Source: an uncultured Acidobacteriia bacterium (GTDB lineage Bacteria; Acidobacteriota; Terriglobia; Bryobacterales; Bryobacteraceae). Taken from it: DNA of 64,000 bases. The stretch spans positions 1 through 64,000 of the forward strand of contig CAIXXM010000162.1 of assembly GCA_903923395.1 (NCBI GenBank), written 5' to 3'. The notes beneath the pieces were generated by a model. That model had not been told where the DNA came from, did not search any database, and saw nothing but the letters and a program-made list of their open reading frames with translations. Positions 9,301 to 16,852 of the stretch are shown piece by piece. The position numbers were made by a program, and so were the translations under genes. Each line of letters starts with the position of its first letter. The stretch's first letter is position 1.

Positions 9301-9882
9301 ATGAGTTCTCTGGCGGATGGAATCACCGAATACGCACCGCTGGCCGTGGCGGAACCCGCGGCACTGCAAAGCACTGAAGAACTCGTGCGCGTCTACTGGA
9401 AAGGCGTATTCCGCTTTCTGCTGGCCTCCGTGCGGGATTATGACGCCGCGGAAACGCTGACCCAGGATTGTTTTCTCAAGGCACACCACGCCCGCGGCAA
9501 GTTCCGCGGTGAGTGCTCCGCGCGCACCTGGCTCATGCAAATCGCCGTCAACCTTGCCCGCGACCATGCCAGGAACCGCCGCCTGCAATTCTGGCGCAGA
9601 ACCTCCCGGGAAGCCGCCGATATTGACGATCACAGCCTGCAATTGGCCACCCGGGAGCTTTCGCCGGAGAGCCGCACCGCCGCAGTCGAAGAACTCCGCG
9701 CTGTTTGGCGGGCGGCCGCCGGACTCAGCGAAAAACAGCGCTCCGTCTTCCTGCTCCGCTTCGTGGAGGACATGGACATTCTCGAAATCGCAGCAGCAAC
9801 AGGACTCAAAGAAGGCACCGTGAAAACACATCTATTCCGCGCACTGCAACACGTCCGCAGTGCGGTGCAAGGAGCGCGTTGA
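9301..9882 (+). CDS. ECF-type RNA polymerase sigma factor
   Basis: 193 residues. Region 2 is seen at about residues 32-98 (YWKGVFRFLLASVRDYDAAETLTQDCFLKAHH, then SARTWLMQIAVNLARDHARNRR). Region 4 is at about 140-190 (LSEKQRSVFLLRFVEDMDILEIAAATG with a helix-turn-helix and GTVKTHLFRALQHVR). The family redirects RNA polymerase to stress or envelope promoters. Its stop overlaps the ATG of the next gene (TGATG), which encodes a one-pass membrane protein and is probably its regulator. A Spy-like periplasmic protein follows, so an envelope-stress role is reasonable. Confidence 0.93.
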   Translation: MSSLADGITEYAPLAVAEPAALQSTEELVRVYWKGVFRFLLASVRDYDAAETLTQDCFLKAHHARGKFRGECSARTWLMQIAVNLARDHARNRRLQFWRRTSREAADIDDHSLQLATRELSPESRTAAVEELRAVWRAAAGLSEKQRSVFLLRFVEDMDILEIAAATGLKEGTVKTHLFRALQHVRSAVQGAR

Positions 9883-10247
9883 TGATAGAAAACCCGCAAG
9901 AAAATTTGGATCAAACGATGCTCCGCTTCAAAACCGCGGTCGGCCACTGGAGCGCAGCACAACCCGGAGCAACCGCCGGAAGACATTTCGTACTGCCCGA
10001 AAAGCGGCGCTTTGCCGTACTTCCAAGAATCGGCTGGGCAGTCGCCGTCGCGGGCCTGTTTCTGGCACTTTCACCGCTCTACCGCGCTTTGACCACCACC
10101 ACGCCGGAAGTGGCGGATAACGTCCTCTTCGAACAAGTGGACGCCGCCGTTTCCCAGACCGTCCCGCAACCGATGCGTCCACTGCTCAACCTGATCGCCG
10201 TGGATGGGAATGAACAGGAGAATTATGAAACACCTACGAAGCAGTAA
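9882..10247 (+). CDS. Small one-pass membrane protein, likely anti-sigma factor partner
   Basis: 121 residues from ATG 9882, overlapping the sigma factor stop. The N-terminal ~45 residues are cytoplasmic and charged (NLDQTMLRFKTAVGHW); one membrane helix spans ~49-66 (IGWAVAVAGLFLALSPLY); the rest would be periplasmic. No zinc-finger HxxxCxxC is present, so the assignment as anti-sigma rests on gene position and topology only. The next gene starts inside its 3' end. Confidence 0.7.
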   Translation: MIENPQENLDQTMLRFKTAVGHWSAAQPGATAGRHFVLPEKRRFAVLPRIGWAVAVAGLFLALSPLYRALTTTTPEVADNVLFEQVDAAVSQTVPQPMRPLLNLIAVDGNEQENYETPTKQ

Positions 10248-10872
10248 TCTGATCTTGTCGGGAATCCTGCTCACCGCGGGTCTTGCCGCCGCCCAGGATA
10301 GAGAGCCCGCCGGTACTCCGGAACAGGGTCCACCGCAGCCGCCATCCGGCCAGATGCAACCTCCCGGTCCGCCTCAACCCATGGGACCGTTCCACGGCGG
10401 CCCGCAGGGCGGCCCCGCGCCGAACGGTCAGCCACACCCCCAGCCCATGCCCGCCCAGCACGGCATGCCACCCATGGAACGCGCCATGGGCCGCTGGTGG
10501 AACAACCCGCAGATGGTGGAGCGTCTTGCCATCACCGCCGACCAGAAGAAGAAGATGGAAGATATTTTCCAGCAATACCGCCTGAAACTGATTGACGCCA
10601 AAGCGTCGCTCGAAAAGGCCGAAGCCGTCATGGAGCCGCTCGTCGCCGCGGACACCCCGGACGAAGCCAAGATCATCGCGCAAATCGACAAAGTGGCCCA
10701 GGCTAGAGCCGAACTCGAAAAGGCCAACGCCCGGATGCTCCTGGGAATCCGCCAGACGCTCACCCCGGAACAGTGGAAGAAACTGCAGGAACACAACCCC
10801 GCGGGAGTACCGCATCCCGCAGCGCAGCCACAACCGCAACCCGGGCCCCGCGGCCCAGCCAAGCACGAATAG
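10225..10872 (+). CDS. Spy/CpxP-like periplasmic protein, Pro/Gln-rich N-terminal half
   Basis: 215 residues from ATG 10225, preceded by AGGAG in CAGGAGAATT; the start lies 23 bases inside the upstream gene. A signal peptide (LILSGILLTAGLAAAQ) is followed by ~60 residues rich in Pro, Gly and Gln, then a helical domain (~95-190) with LAITADQKKKMEDIF and RQTLTPEQWKKLQEH, the LTxxQ repeats of Spy/CpxP proteins. Family members are ATP-independent chaperones or sensors of envelope stress and metals. Its place after a sigma/membrane pair suggests it is an output or feedback element of that system. Confidence 0.85.
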   Translation: MKHLRSSNLILSGILLTAGLAAAQDREPAGTPEQGPPQPPSGQMQPPGPPQPMGPFHGGPQGGPAPNGQPHPQPMPAQHGMPPMERAMGRWWNNPQMVERLAITADQKKKMEDIFQQYRLKLIDAKASLEKAEAVMEPLVAADTPDEAKIIAQIDKVAQARAELEKANARMLLGIRQTLTPEQWKKLQEHNPAGVPHPAAQPQPQPGPRGPAKHE

Positions 10873-10893
10873 CAACAAGGCCGGTCAAATACA

Positions 10894-10928
10894 AAAAGCG
10901 CCAGTGGAGCAACTCCACTGGCGCTTTT
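10894..10928. terminator. Strong bidirectional rho-independent terminator
   Basis: A 16-bp perfect inverted repeat (AAAAGCGCCAGTGGAG / CTCCACTGGCGCTTTT) with a 3-base loop CAA at 10910-10912. The A-tract on one side and T-tract on the other make it work in both directions. It sits between the convergent Spy-like gene and the ferredoxin gene. Confidence 0.93.
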
Positions 10929-10950
10929 CTATTTCTGAATGTGTTATCGC

Positions 10951-11211
10951 TTAGCGGCCGTAGAACGCTGCGTTCTTCGCCGTGAAGTCGGTCCATTTCT
11001 CCGGCAGGTCGTCCTGCGCGAAGATCGCCGACACGGGGCAAACCGGGACGCAGGCGCCACAGTCGATGCACTCAACGGGATCGATGTACAACATCTCCTC
11101 GCCGCCGAACTTCGACTCGTCTTTCTTCGGATGGATGCAGTCGACGGGGCAGGCGTCAACGCAGGCAGTATCTTTCGTCCCGATGCAGGGTTCCGCAATA
11201 ACGTAAGCCAT
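10951..11211 (-). CDS. 7Fe-type bacterial ferredoxin
   Basis: 86 residues. The first cysteine set is C9-x7-C17-x3-C21-P with an extra C25, and the second is CIDCGACVPVCP, the spacing of [3Fe-4S][4Fe-4S] ferredoxins such as Azotobacter FdI. The protein is acidic and soluble and would carry electrons at low potential in the cytoplasm. It is a single-gene unit between a terminator and galU, which is transcribed away from it. Confidence 0.93.
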   Translation of the reverse strand: MAYVIAEPCIGTKDTACVDACPVDCIHPKKDESKFGGEEMLYIDPVECIDCGACVPVCPVSAIFAQDDLPEKWTDFTAKNAAFYGR

Positions 11212-11389
11212 AGAAAATTTCTCTGAATTCCCAAGCTACCATACGCGCCCCCGGCGACGACACTGAAATTCAGCAAACTGCTGAAACTGCAAGGCGAATG
11301 GCACCCGTGAAAACCCGGTGGAAACAGCGGGATGAATATTTGGTTCCACGCTTGCGCAAGACATCCGCAGTGCAGATGATGGTATTACG

Positions 11390-12274
11390 ATGCTCGCGAA
11401 AGTTCGCAAGGCAGTTTTCCCCGCTGCGGGTCTGGGTACCCGCTTTCTTCCCGCCACCAAGGCGATGCCGAAGGAGATGCTCAATGTTGTCGATAAGCCA
11501 ATCATTCAATACGGTGTCGAAGAGGCCGTCAACTCCGGCATCCACAACATCGTCATCGTCACCGGCCGTGACAAGTCGCCGATGGAAGATCACTTCGACG
11601 TCAGCTATGAACTCGAGTCCATGCTGCGCAGCCGCAACAAGACCGAACTGCTCAACGTCGCCCGCAAGATCTCTGACCTCGCCGATATCGCCTACATCCG
11701 CCAGAAGGAGGCGCTCGGCCTTGGCCACGCCGTCCTCAAGACCGCCGAACTGGTGGGCGACGAACCCTTCGCCACCATCCTCCCGGACGACGTCATCGAC
11801 GCCGAAGTACCCTGCGTCAAACAACTCGTACGGATCTACGAACAGTTCCACGCCCCCGTCCTCGCCGTCATGGAAGTAGCCCCGGATCAAATCTCCAGCT
11901 ACGGCTGCATCGAGGCCGAACCTGTCGAGTTCGAAGGCTCGACCGACAAACTCTTCCGCGTCCGCAACATGGTGGAAAAGCCCAAGCGGGAAGAAGCCCC
12001 GTCGAACCTCGCCATCATCGGGCGCTACGTGCTCACCCCGGATATCTTCGATTGCATCCGCGCCGTGACACCGGGCGCAGGCGGCGAAATCCAGCTCACA
12101 GACGCCATCCGCATGCAGCTATCCAGCCGCCAGGTATATGCCTATAAGTTCGACGGCAAACGCTATGACGCCGGCGACAAACTCGGCTTCCTGAAGGCCA
12201 CCGTGGAACTCGGCTTGAAGCATGACTCCCTCGGCCCCGCCTTCCGCGAATATTTGCGCAGCCTTTCGTTCTAA
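11390..12274 (+). CDS. galU: UTP--glucose-1-phosphate uridylyltransferase
   Basis: 294 residues, normal for the bacterial enzyme. The nucleotide-binding loop FPAAGLGTRFLPATKAMPKE is at the N terminus, followed by PIIQYGVEEAVNSGI, and later GLGHAVL, FATILPDDVI, VEKPKREEAPSNLA and the GEIQLTDAI block, all typical of GalU. It makes UDP-glucose for glycan, trehalose and cell-envelope synthesis in the cytoplasm. The next gene starts 20 bases downstream. Confidence 0.97.
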   Translation: MLAKVRKAVFPAAGLGTRFLPATKAMPKEMLNVVDKPIIQYGVEEAVNSGIHNIVIVTGRDKSPMEDHFDVSYELESMLRSRNKTELLNVARKISDLADIAYIRQKEALGLGHAVLKTAELVGDEPFATILPDDVIDAEVPCVKQLVRIYEQFHAPVLAVMEVAPDQISSYGCIEAEPVEFEGSTDKLFRVRNMVEKPKREEAPSNLAIIGRYVLTPDIFDCIRAVTPGAGGEIQLTDAIRMQLSSRQVYAYKFDGKRYDAGDKLGFLKATVELGLKHDSLGPAFREYLRSLSF

Positions 12275-12281
12275 AGCACAC

Positions 12282-12287
12282 TAAAAT
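12282..12287 (+). promoter_or_regulatory. Possible -10 box (TAAAAT) just before a GTG start
   Basis: TAAAAT ends 7 bases before the GTG at 12295, the spacing of a leaderless start. AGGAGTA also lies directly before the GTG, but the core is only ~4 bases away, rather close for a Shine-Dalgarno. Both readings are possible. Confidence 0.3.
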
Positions 12288-12294
12288 AGGAGTA

Positions 12295-13272
12295 GTGACT
12301 CCGTCTCTCTTTGATCTACCCCTTCGTCTCGGCGATTGTGTCTCGCTCGCCAGTCTCGTTTATGAATTCGCGGAAGGGCGGACCCTCAATGATGAGATCC
12401 GCAACCGCATCGCCGGTCGTGCCGCTCTCGCCGGCTTCCAGGCACTCTCTCCGCTGATGGGCTCCCTCGAGCGGGACCCCATCCATCCTTCGGCCTACTA
12501 CGTTTGCGCGGACGGCGTCGACGGCCAGCCCATGCTCATCCGCATCGCCACCGCACAAACCCCAGGCAGCGGACTCTTCCCGAAAGCCATCCTGATCGGC
12601 CGCACCCACCTCGGCAACCGCGAACTGGTCATTAGCGCCGTCCCGTTCGGCCCGGATAACCGCCTGCCCATCACCACCTTTTCCACCGAACTCAACAAAG
12701 CCTTCCAGCCCAAAACCTTCGGCACGAAACCCGTCATCCGCGTGCGCAGCCACTCCCCAGCCACCCAATTCGGACCCGCAGCCGACGGTTTCCGCGCCAT
12801 CCTCAAAGCCACCGGGCAAAACAAAGCCTGCTTCGCCGCCGTGCCCGAGACCGATGTGGAAAGCTTCTACTTCCACACCATGTGGGCCGTCATCCGCGCT
12901 GGCTGGCGGGAAGGCTACGCCATCCAGGGAGAACCGCAATCCGTCGCTGATTCCCGCGCGTCGAAGGAATTCACCCGTGTGGCCGTCCGCACCGCCGAAT
13001 GGCTGCCTGCCATGCGCGAATCGAGAAAGCGCTCCTTCGATGTCGAACTCATCACCGCCGAAGAGGAAGCTGAAAGTTCTCTCGAAGCCCTGAAAGAGGC
13101 TGGCTGGTCCGCCCAGTCGCTCCGGCTCGCCGAACCGCCGAAGAACATGGAAGCCCTCGAAGCCCTCGCCCAGCGCTTCCGCACACAATTGAATCTGCAG
13201 GACATCATCCTCCCCGAAAATGGCGACCGCCAAAGCATCGTGGACGCCGTGTCGGGAATCCAAGCAGCATGA
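12295..13272 (+). CDS. Protein of unknown function, cytoplasmic
   Basis: 325 residues from a GTG start. No signal peptide or membrane helix is visible and I do not recognise a family. The N-terminal third (MTPSLFDLPLRLGDCVSLASLVYEF) is followed by a mixed alpha/beta region with ILIGRTHLGNRELVISAVPFG, and the C terminus is helical and Glu-rich. Scattered histidines (HPSAYY, GRTHLG, FYFHTMW) are noticeable, but no known catalytic pattern stands out. It lies between galU and a thioredoxin-fold gene and overlaps the latter by 4 bases (ATGA), so those two are translationally coupled. Confidence 0.8.
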   Translation: MTPSLFDLPLRLGDCVSLASLVYEFAEGRTLNDEIRNRIAGRAALAGFQALSPLMGSLERDPIHPSAYYVCADGVDGQPMLIRIATAQTPGSGLFPKAILIGRTHLGNRELVISAVPFGPDNRLPITTFSTELNKAFQPKTFGTKPVIRVRSHSPATQFGPAADGFRAILKATGQNKACFAAVPETDVESFYFHTMWAVIRAGWREGYAIQGEPQSVADSRASKEFTRVAVRTAEWLPAMRESRKRSFDVELITAEEEAESSLEALKEAGWSAQSLRLAEPPKNMEALEALAQRFRTQLNLQDIILPENGDRQSIVDAVSGIQAA

Positions 13273-14195
13273 AACGATTGCTTGCCACTCTGGCTCCGGT
13301 TGCTCTCCTGGGCGCTCTGCTGGCCGCACAGCAGCCTCCACTGGTTCCCGCGGTCAAAGAAGCAGCTCTCAGCGGCGATTTCCCCCTCGCCCAGCGTATT
13401 CTGACTGCCGCCAAGAGGCAGGGCATCAACCCGGAAGTGCTCGAAGCAGAATCCTGGCTCGGCCGTGCGCAACTCGCCCGCAAGAACTATGCGGAAGCCG
13501 CGAAGAACGCGGAGGAGGTCCGCACCGAATGCCTCGCCCTGCTTAAGAACCGCAAGCTCGATGCCGAACCGCACCTGCCCATCGCCCTCGGCGCCACTAT
13601 CGAGGTCACCGGCCAGAGTCTCGCAGCCCAGGGCAGCCGTGACCAAGCCGTCGCGTTTCTCCGCGCGGAAGTCCAGCGCTGGAAAGGCACCTCCATCACC
13701 GCCCGCATCCAGAAAAACTTGAACCTGCTCACACTCGAAGGCAAACCCGCCCCGGCTCTCGAAGTGGCCGCCAGTATTGGCAAAGTGAAACCCCAAAGTC
13801 TGACAGCCCTCAAAGGACATCCCGTCGTCCTCTTCTTCTGGGCCCACTGGTGCAGCGATTGCAAGGCCGAAGCGCTCGACATGGCAAAGCTCGCTGCCAC
13901 TTACGGACCCAAAGGACTCCGCATCGTCGCGCCCACGCAGCATTACGGCTATGTCGCGGCAGGCGAAGAGGCACAGCGCCCTGCGGAGACGAAATACATC
14001 GGGACCATCTGGAACCAGTACTATCCAGCCCTGCAAGCCGCCGCTGTCCCGCTCAGTGAGAACAACTTCCTCGCGTACGGCGTCAGCACCACACCAACGC
14101 TCGTAATTGTGGATAAGCAGGGCATCGTCCGGCTCTATAATCCCGGCAACCTGACCTACGAACAACTCGCCGCCAGAGTGGAAAAGCTGCTTTAA
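13269..14195 (+). CDS. Exported TlpA/AhpC-like thioredoxin-fold protein with helical N-terminal domain
   Basis: 308 residues with a signal peptide (MKRLLATLAPVALLGALLAAQ). Residues ~25-150 form a helical, TPR-like domain; residues ~165-308 are a TlpA-like thioredoxin fold with the redox motif W-C195-S-D-C198 in VVLFFWAHWCSDCKAEAL and a cis-proline region TTPTLVIVD. Such proteins reduce or isomerise disulfides outside the cytoplasmic membrane. It overlaps the unknown gene upstream by 4 bases and converges with a TPR gene, overlapping it by 4 bases. Confidence 0.9.
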   Translation: MKRLLATLAPVALLGALLAAQQPPLVPAVKEAALSGDFPLAQRILTAAKRQGINPEVLEAESWLGRAQLARKNYAEAAKNAEEVRTECLALLKNRKLDAEPHLPIALGATIEVTGQSLAAQGSRDQAVAFLRAEVQRWKGTSITARIQKNLNLLTLEGKPAPALEVAASIGKVKPQSLTALKGHPVVLFFWAHWCSDCKAEALDMAKLAATYGPKGLRIVAPTQHYGYVAAGEEAQRPAETKYIGTIWNQYYPALQAAAVPLSENNFLAYGVSTTPTLVIVDKQGIVRLYNPGNLTYEQLAARVEKLL

Positions 14196-15427
14196 GGTTT
14201 CGCCTGCAGCGCCTTCACCCGGGCCCGCGCCTTCGTTGCTTCCAAAGGCCTGTGCAGTAAATCCAACAGAATCGCGTACTCCTCCAAAATGGCTGCCAGT
14301 TCCTCATGCGGACCCGCCAGAGGCTTGTCCGCAATCAGCAGCGCCCGCTGGAAATACTGCTCGGAGCGTTTGTAATCCTTGTTGGTTTCATACAGCAGCG
14401 CCAGGTTGTTAAGGTTGTCCAACTCCACCTTTTCCCGCAGCCACAATGCCCGCTTGTAGTAAGGCTCTGCCTCTTCATACCTCTTCTGCGCCGCATAGAG
14501 AGCCGCCAGATTATCCAACTCAAGAGCAATCTGCGGACTCAAATCGCCTGACACCACTGTCCAAACATCCAGCGCACGCTTGAACAGTGGTTCCGACTGT
14601 TCAAAGTTGCCATCCGCGAAGTAAGTCATCGCCAGGTTATCCAGCGCCGGCGCAACTTCGGAATGTCTCGGCCCCAGCGTCTTCTCCCGGATGCTGAGTG
14701 AACGCTGATAGAACGGAGCCGCCTGGTTGTAACGCCGCTGTACCCGCAGAAGCGCGCCAATGCGGTCCAAAATGCCGGTGATCCGGTAATCCTCCGTTCC
14801 CAGAACTTTCTCAGAAACCGAAAGCGCCAGATCGAAGTCCGCGCGTGCCGCCACGTACTTCTTATCCTGCTCCTCCACCACACCCATATTCACGTAACTG
14901 GAGGCGATTTCAATCGCCTCCCCGCCCAGCTTTTTCACCCGCATATTGAAGCCGAGTTCATACATTTTCCGGGCGTCCGCATACCGCTTGAGCGAAAGAT
15001 ACAAACTGCCCAGAGAATCTCCCGCCGCCGCAATCTTGAGTTCGTCCCCGGAAGCCTTCTCCGCCTCCAACACCTGCAGCAGAGTCTTCTCCGCTTCGGC
15101 CGTTCTTCCAGCCGCCCGGTATGCCGCAGCCAGCCGGACCAGATGAGCCGGAAGTCCCGGAGCATCGCCCCATGCCGCAACCGCCTGCTCCTGCGCCGCA
15201 ACCGCATCCGGATACTTGCTGATCAGCAGTTCCAGATCACAGAGCAACTCCAGCACTTCCACCTTCGCCGGTCCGTCCCCCGCCTCTGCCACCGCCAGCC
15301 GCAGTTCCTTTTCCGCGTCCGAATAATGGCTCCGCTGCAGTGCGGTTCGCCCCAGCACCAAATGAGACGGCGTCTGCGCCCCAAGCAGGCACACAGTCAG
15401 AACACAAAGCAGAGCGGAACGCAGCAT
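14192..15427 (-). CDS. Exported tetratricopeptide-repeat protein (kinesin light chain type repeats)
   Basis: 411 residues with a signal peptide (MLRSALLCVLTVCLLGAQ). Nearly the whole mature protein is TPR: about eight repeats spaced ~42 residues apart, with the NLA.LY....Y..AE..Y.RAL pattern of TPR_10/TPR_12 (EVAPALDNLAMTYFADGNFEQ, YEEAEPYYKRALWLREK). This is a protein-protein interaction scaffold and no enzyme domain is attached. It is a single-gene unit, convergent with the TlpA-like gene and divergent from the PEP-CTERM gene. Confidence 0.9.
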   Translation of the reverse strand: MLRSALLCVLTVCLLGAQTPSHLVLGRTALQRSHYSDAEKELRLAVAEAGDGPAKVEVLELLCDLELLISKYPDAVAAQEQAVAAWGDAPGLPAHLVRLAAAYRAAGRTAEAEKTLLQVLEAEKASGDELKIAAAGDSLGSLYLSLKRYADARKMYELGFNMRVKKLGGEAIEIASSYVNMGVVEEQDKKYVAARADFDLALSVSEKVLGTEDYRITGILDRIGALLRVQRRYNQAAPFYQRSLSIREKTLGPRHSEVAPALDNLAMTYFADGNFEQSEPLFKRALDVWTVVSGDLSPQIALELDNLAALYAAQKRYEEAEPYYKRALWLREKVELDNLNNLALLYETNKDYKRSEQYFQRALLIADKPLAGPHEELAAILEEYAILLDLLHRPLEATKARARVKALQAKP

Positions 15428-15606
15428 CTCCGCATTTTGACATCACCTATAGACCATTTGTTCCAGTCACTTTGTTCCGTACCAGTACGTTAACCAAATT
15501 GGACTGTCTGCAAGCAGGTGGGCATGCTACTTTTATCTAAGAAATCTCGGAGAAATACCTGCCGGAAATTCTGCCGATATTTAGTAACAGGAGCGCCCGA
15601 ACTTAT

Positions 15607-16224
15607 ATGCGTACAGCCCTTATTTTCCTCACCGCCGCGGCACTGACCACCCTCCCTGCCTTCGCCAACAGCCTGTACACCTATGAGTTTGATTACACCT
15701 CGGGCAACCTCCCGTCTTTCTCCATCCAGATCCCCACGGACACCCTGGTCGCTCCCACCACCGGATCGAACCCGTTCCCAGTATTCCCCTCCGTAAACCT
15801 CACGGACTTCACCGATGCCCCGTTCGCCGGCGGCTCCACCCCCGCCAACTGGACTTTCACCCAGGGCGGCCTCTACACCGGCGGTCAGAACCAGTGCTAC
15901 ATCTTCGGCACCTCGAACGCCACCATCGGCGTCGGCGGCTGCGGCGACAGTCTTGCCACGGATGGCAGCCCCAGCGCCGTAGTGATCTTCAGCATTCAAA
16001 CCGTCAGCGTGGACGTTGCAGCCGCCGCTTTGATGCCCGGTAACTATCAAGTCTTTTCTACCTTTTTTGACGTCACAGACGGTTCCAATGCGAACTCCGG
16101 GCAGGATTTCAACGCCGCAACCCTGACCATCACCAGTGGCGCTCCGGAACCCGCAACCTTCGCTCTGCTGGGTGGTGCGGCTCTCGCCGCCCTCGCCAAC
16201 CGCCGCCGTTTGCGCGTAAAGTAG
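15607..16224 (+). CDS. PEP-CTERM sorted secreted protein
   Basis: 205 residues with an N-terminal signal peptide (MRTALIFLTAAALTTLPAFA) and a C-terminal sorting tag: PEPATFALLGGAALAAL followed by the basic tail ANRRRLRVK. Exosortases recognise this tag and process the protein in exopolysaccharide-producing bacteria. The mature part is Gly/Thr/Asn-rich and beta-type with two cysteines (QCY, GCG). No exosortase gene is in the window. The 180-base spacer shared with the divergent TPR gene must hold both promoters. Confidence 0.92.
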   Translation: MRTALIFLTAAALTTLPAFANSLYTYEFDYTSGNLPSFSIQIPTDTLVAPTTGSNPFPVFPSVNLTDFTDAPFAGGSTPANWTFTQGGLYTGGQNQCYIFGTSNATIGVGGCGDSLATDGSPSAVVIFSIQTVSVDVAAAALMPGNYQVFSTFFDVTDGSNANSGQDFNAATLTITSGAPEPATFALLGGAALAALANRRRLRVK

Positions 16225-16234
16225 ACGTTCGCGT

Positions 16235-16240
16235 TACCAT
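16235..16240 (+). promoter_or_regulatory. Possible -10 box (TACCAT) six bases before a TTG start
   Basis: TACCAT ends 6 bases before the only usable start of the DedA gene (TTG 16247). That start lacks a Shine-Dalgarno, which fits a leaderless transcript. TTGCGC at 16210-16215 could be a -35 with a long 19-base spacer. Confidence 0.25.
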
Positions 16241-16246
16241 AACCGT

Positions 16247-16843
16247 TTGTTCAAGCATCTGACTGACATCCTCACCGCCTGGGGTCCGGCGGGTATTCTG
16301 CTGCTCTCCATCCTCGATTCCTCCGGCTTCCCCGTGGCCGGAGTTTTCGATTTTCTGCTCATCCTCACCGCCGTCAAGGCCCCCGCCGTCGGCTGGCTCT
16401 GCGCCGCACTCGCCGTCGCTGGCTCAACCACCGGCAACTGCATCCTCTTCTTCGCGGCCCGCAAAGGCGGCGATAAATTCATCGGCAACACCACCACCTC
16501 CGCACGCAACCGCCGCTTCCGCGACTGGTTCGCGCAATACGGCATGATCACCGTCTTTATACCAGCACTCATGCCCATCCCCATGCCGCTCAAGCTCTTC
16601 GTCATCAGCGCCGGCATCATGGGAACGCCCGTCCGTACCTTCCTCAGCGTCGTGCTCGCCGCGCGGATTCTCCGCTACTTCGGCGAAGTCTGGCTCGGCA
16701 TCCAAATGGGCGAACAATCCGCCACGTACCTCAAGACCCACGTCTGGGGCCTCGTCGGAGCCGCCGCCGCGCTCTTCATCGTGCTCTATCTCTTCATCCT
16801 CTGGCGCGGAAGACAGCAAACCGCACCCGGTGAGCCGATATAG
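16247..16843 (+). CDS. DedA/VTT family membrane protein
   Basis: 198 residues from TTG 16247; no ATG or GTG is available upstream in frame. Hydrophobic segments are arranged as in DedA proteins, with the FPVAGVFDFLLILTA block, the G-x2-GNCILFFAARKGGDKF re-entrant region, and a later FIPALMPIPMPLKLFVISAGIMG block carrying the conserved prolines. DedA members are inner-membrane transporters, some of which flip undecaprenyl phosphate or phosphatidylethanolamine. Being first in a run with murJ, which handles lipid II, makes an envelope-lipid role attractive but unproven. 9 bases separate it from gltX. Confidence 0.87.
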   Translation: MFKHLTDILTAWGPAGILLLSILDSSGFPVAGVFDFLLILTAVKAPAVGWLCAALAVAGSTTGNCILFFAARKGGDKFIGNTTTSARNRRFRDWFAQYGMITVFIPALMPIPMPLKLFVISAGIMGTPVRTFLSVVLAARILRYFGEVWLGIQMGEQSATYLKTHVWGLVGAAAALFIVLYLFILWRGRQQTAPGEPI

Positions 16844-16844
16844 T
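16839..16844 (+). promoter_or_regulatory. Possible -10 box (TATAGT) before gltX
   Basis: TATAGT lies 8 bases before the gltX ATG at 16853 and overlaps the DedA stop codon region. If used it would give a leader of only one or two bases. Confidence 0.25.
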
Positions 16845-16852
16845 AGAAGTTC

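Noticed and set aside
12915-14165. 416-codon antisense ORF across the unknown gene and the TlpA-like gene
   Set aside because: It spans two well-supported overlapping genes and has no start context or recognisable motif.
15498-15515. Sigma-54 promoter before the PEP-CTERM gene
   Set aside because: TTGGAC...GCA has the GG and GC elements at the wrong distance (7 or 11 bases, not 10).
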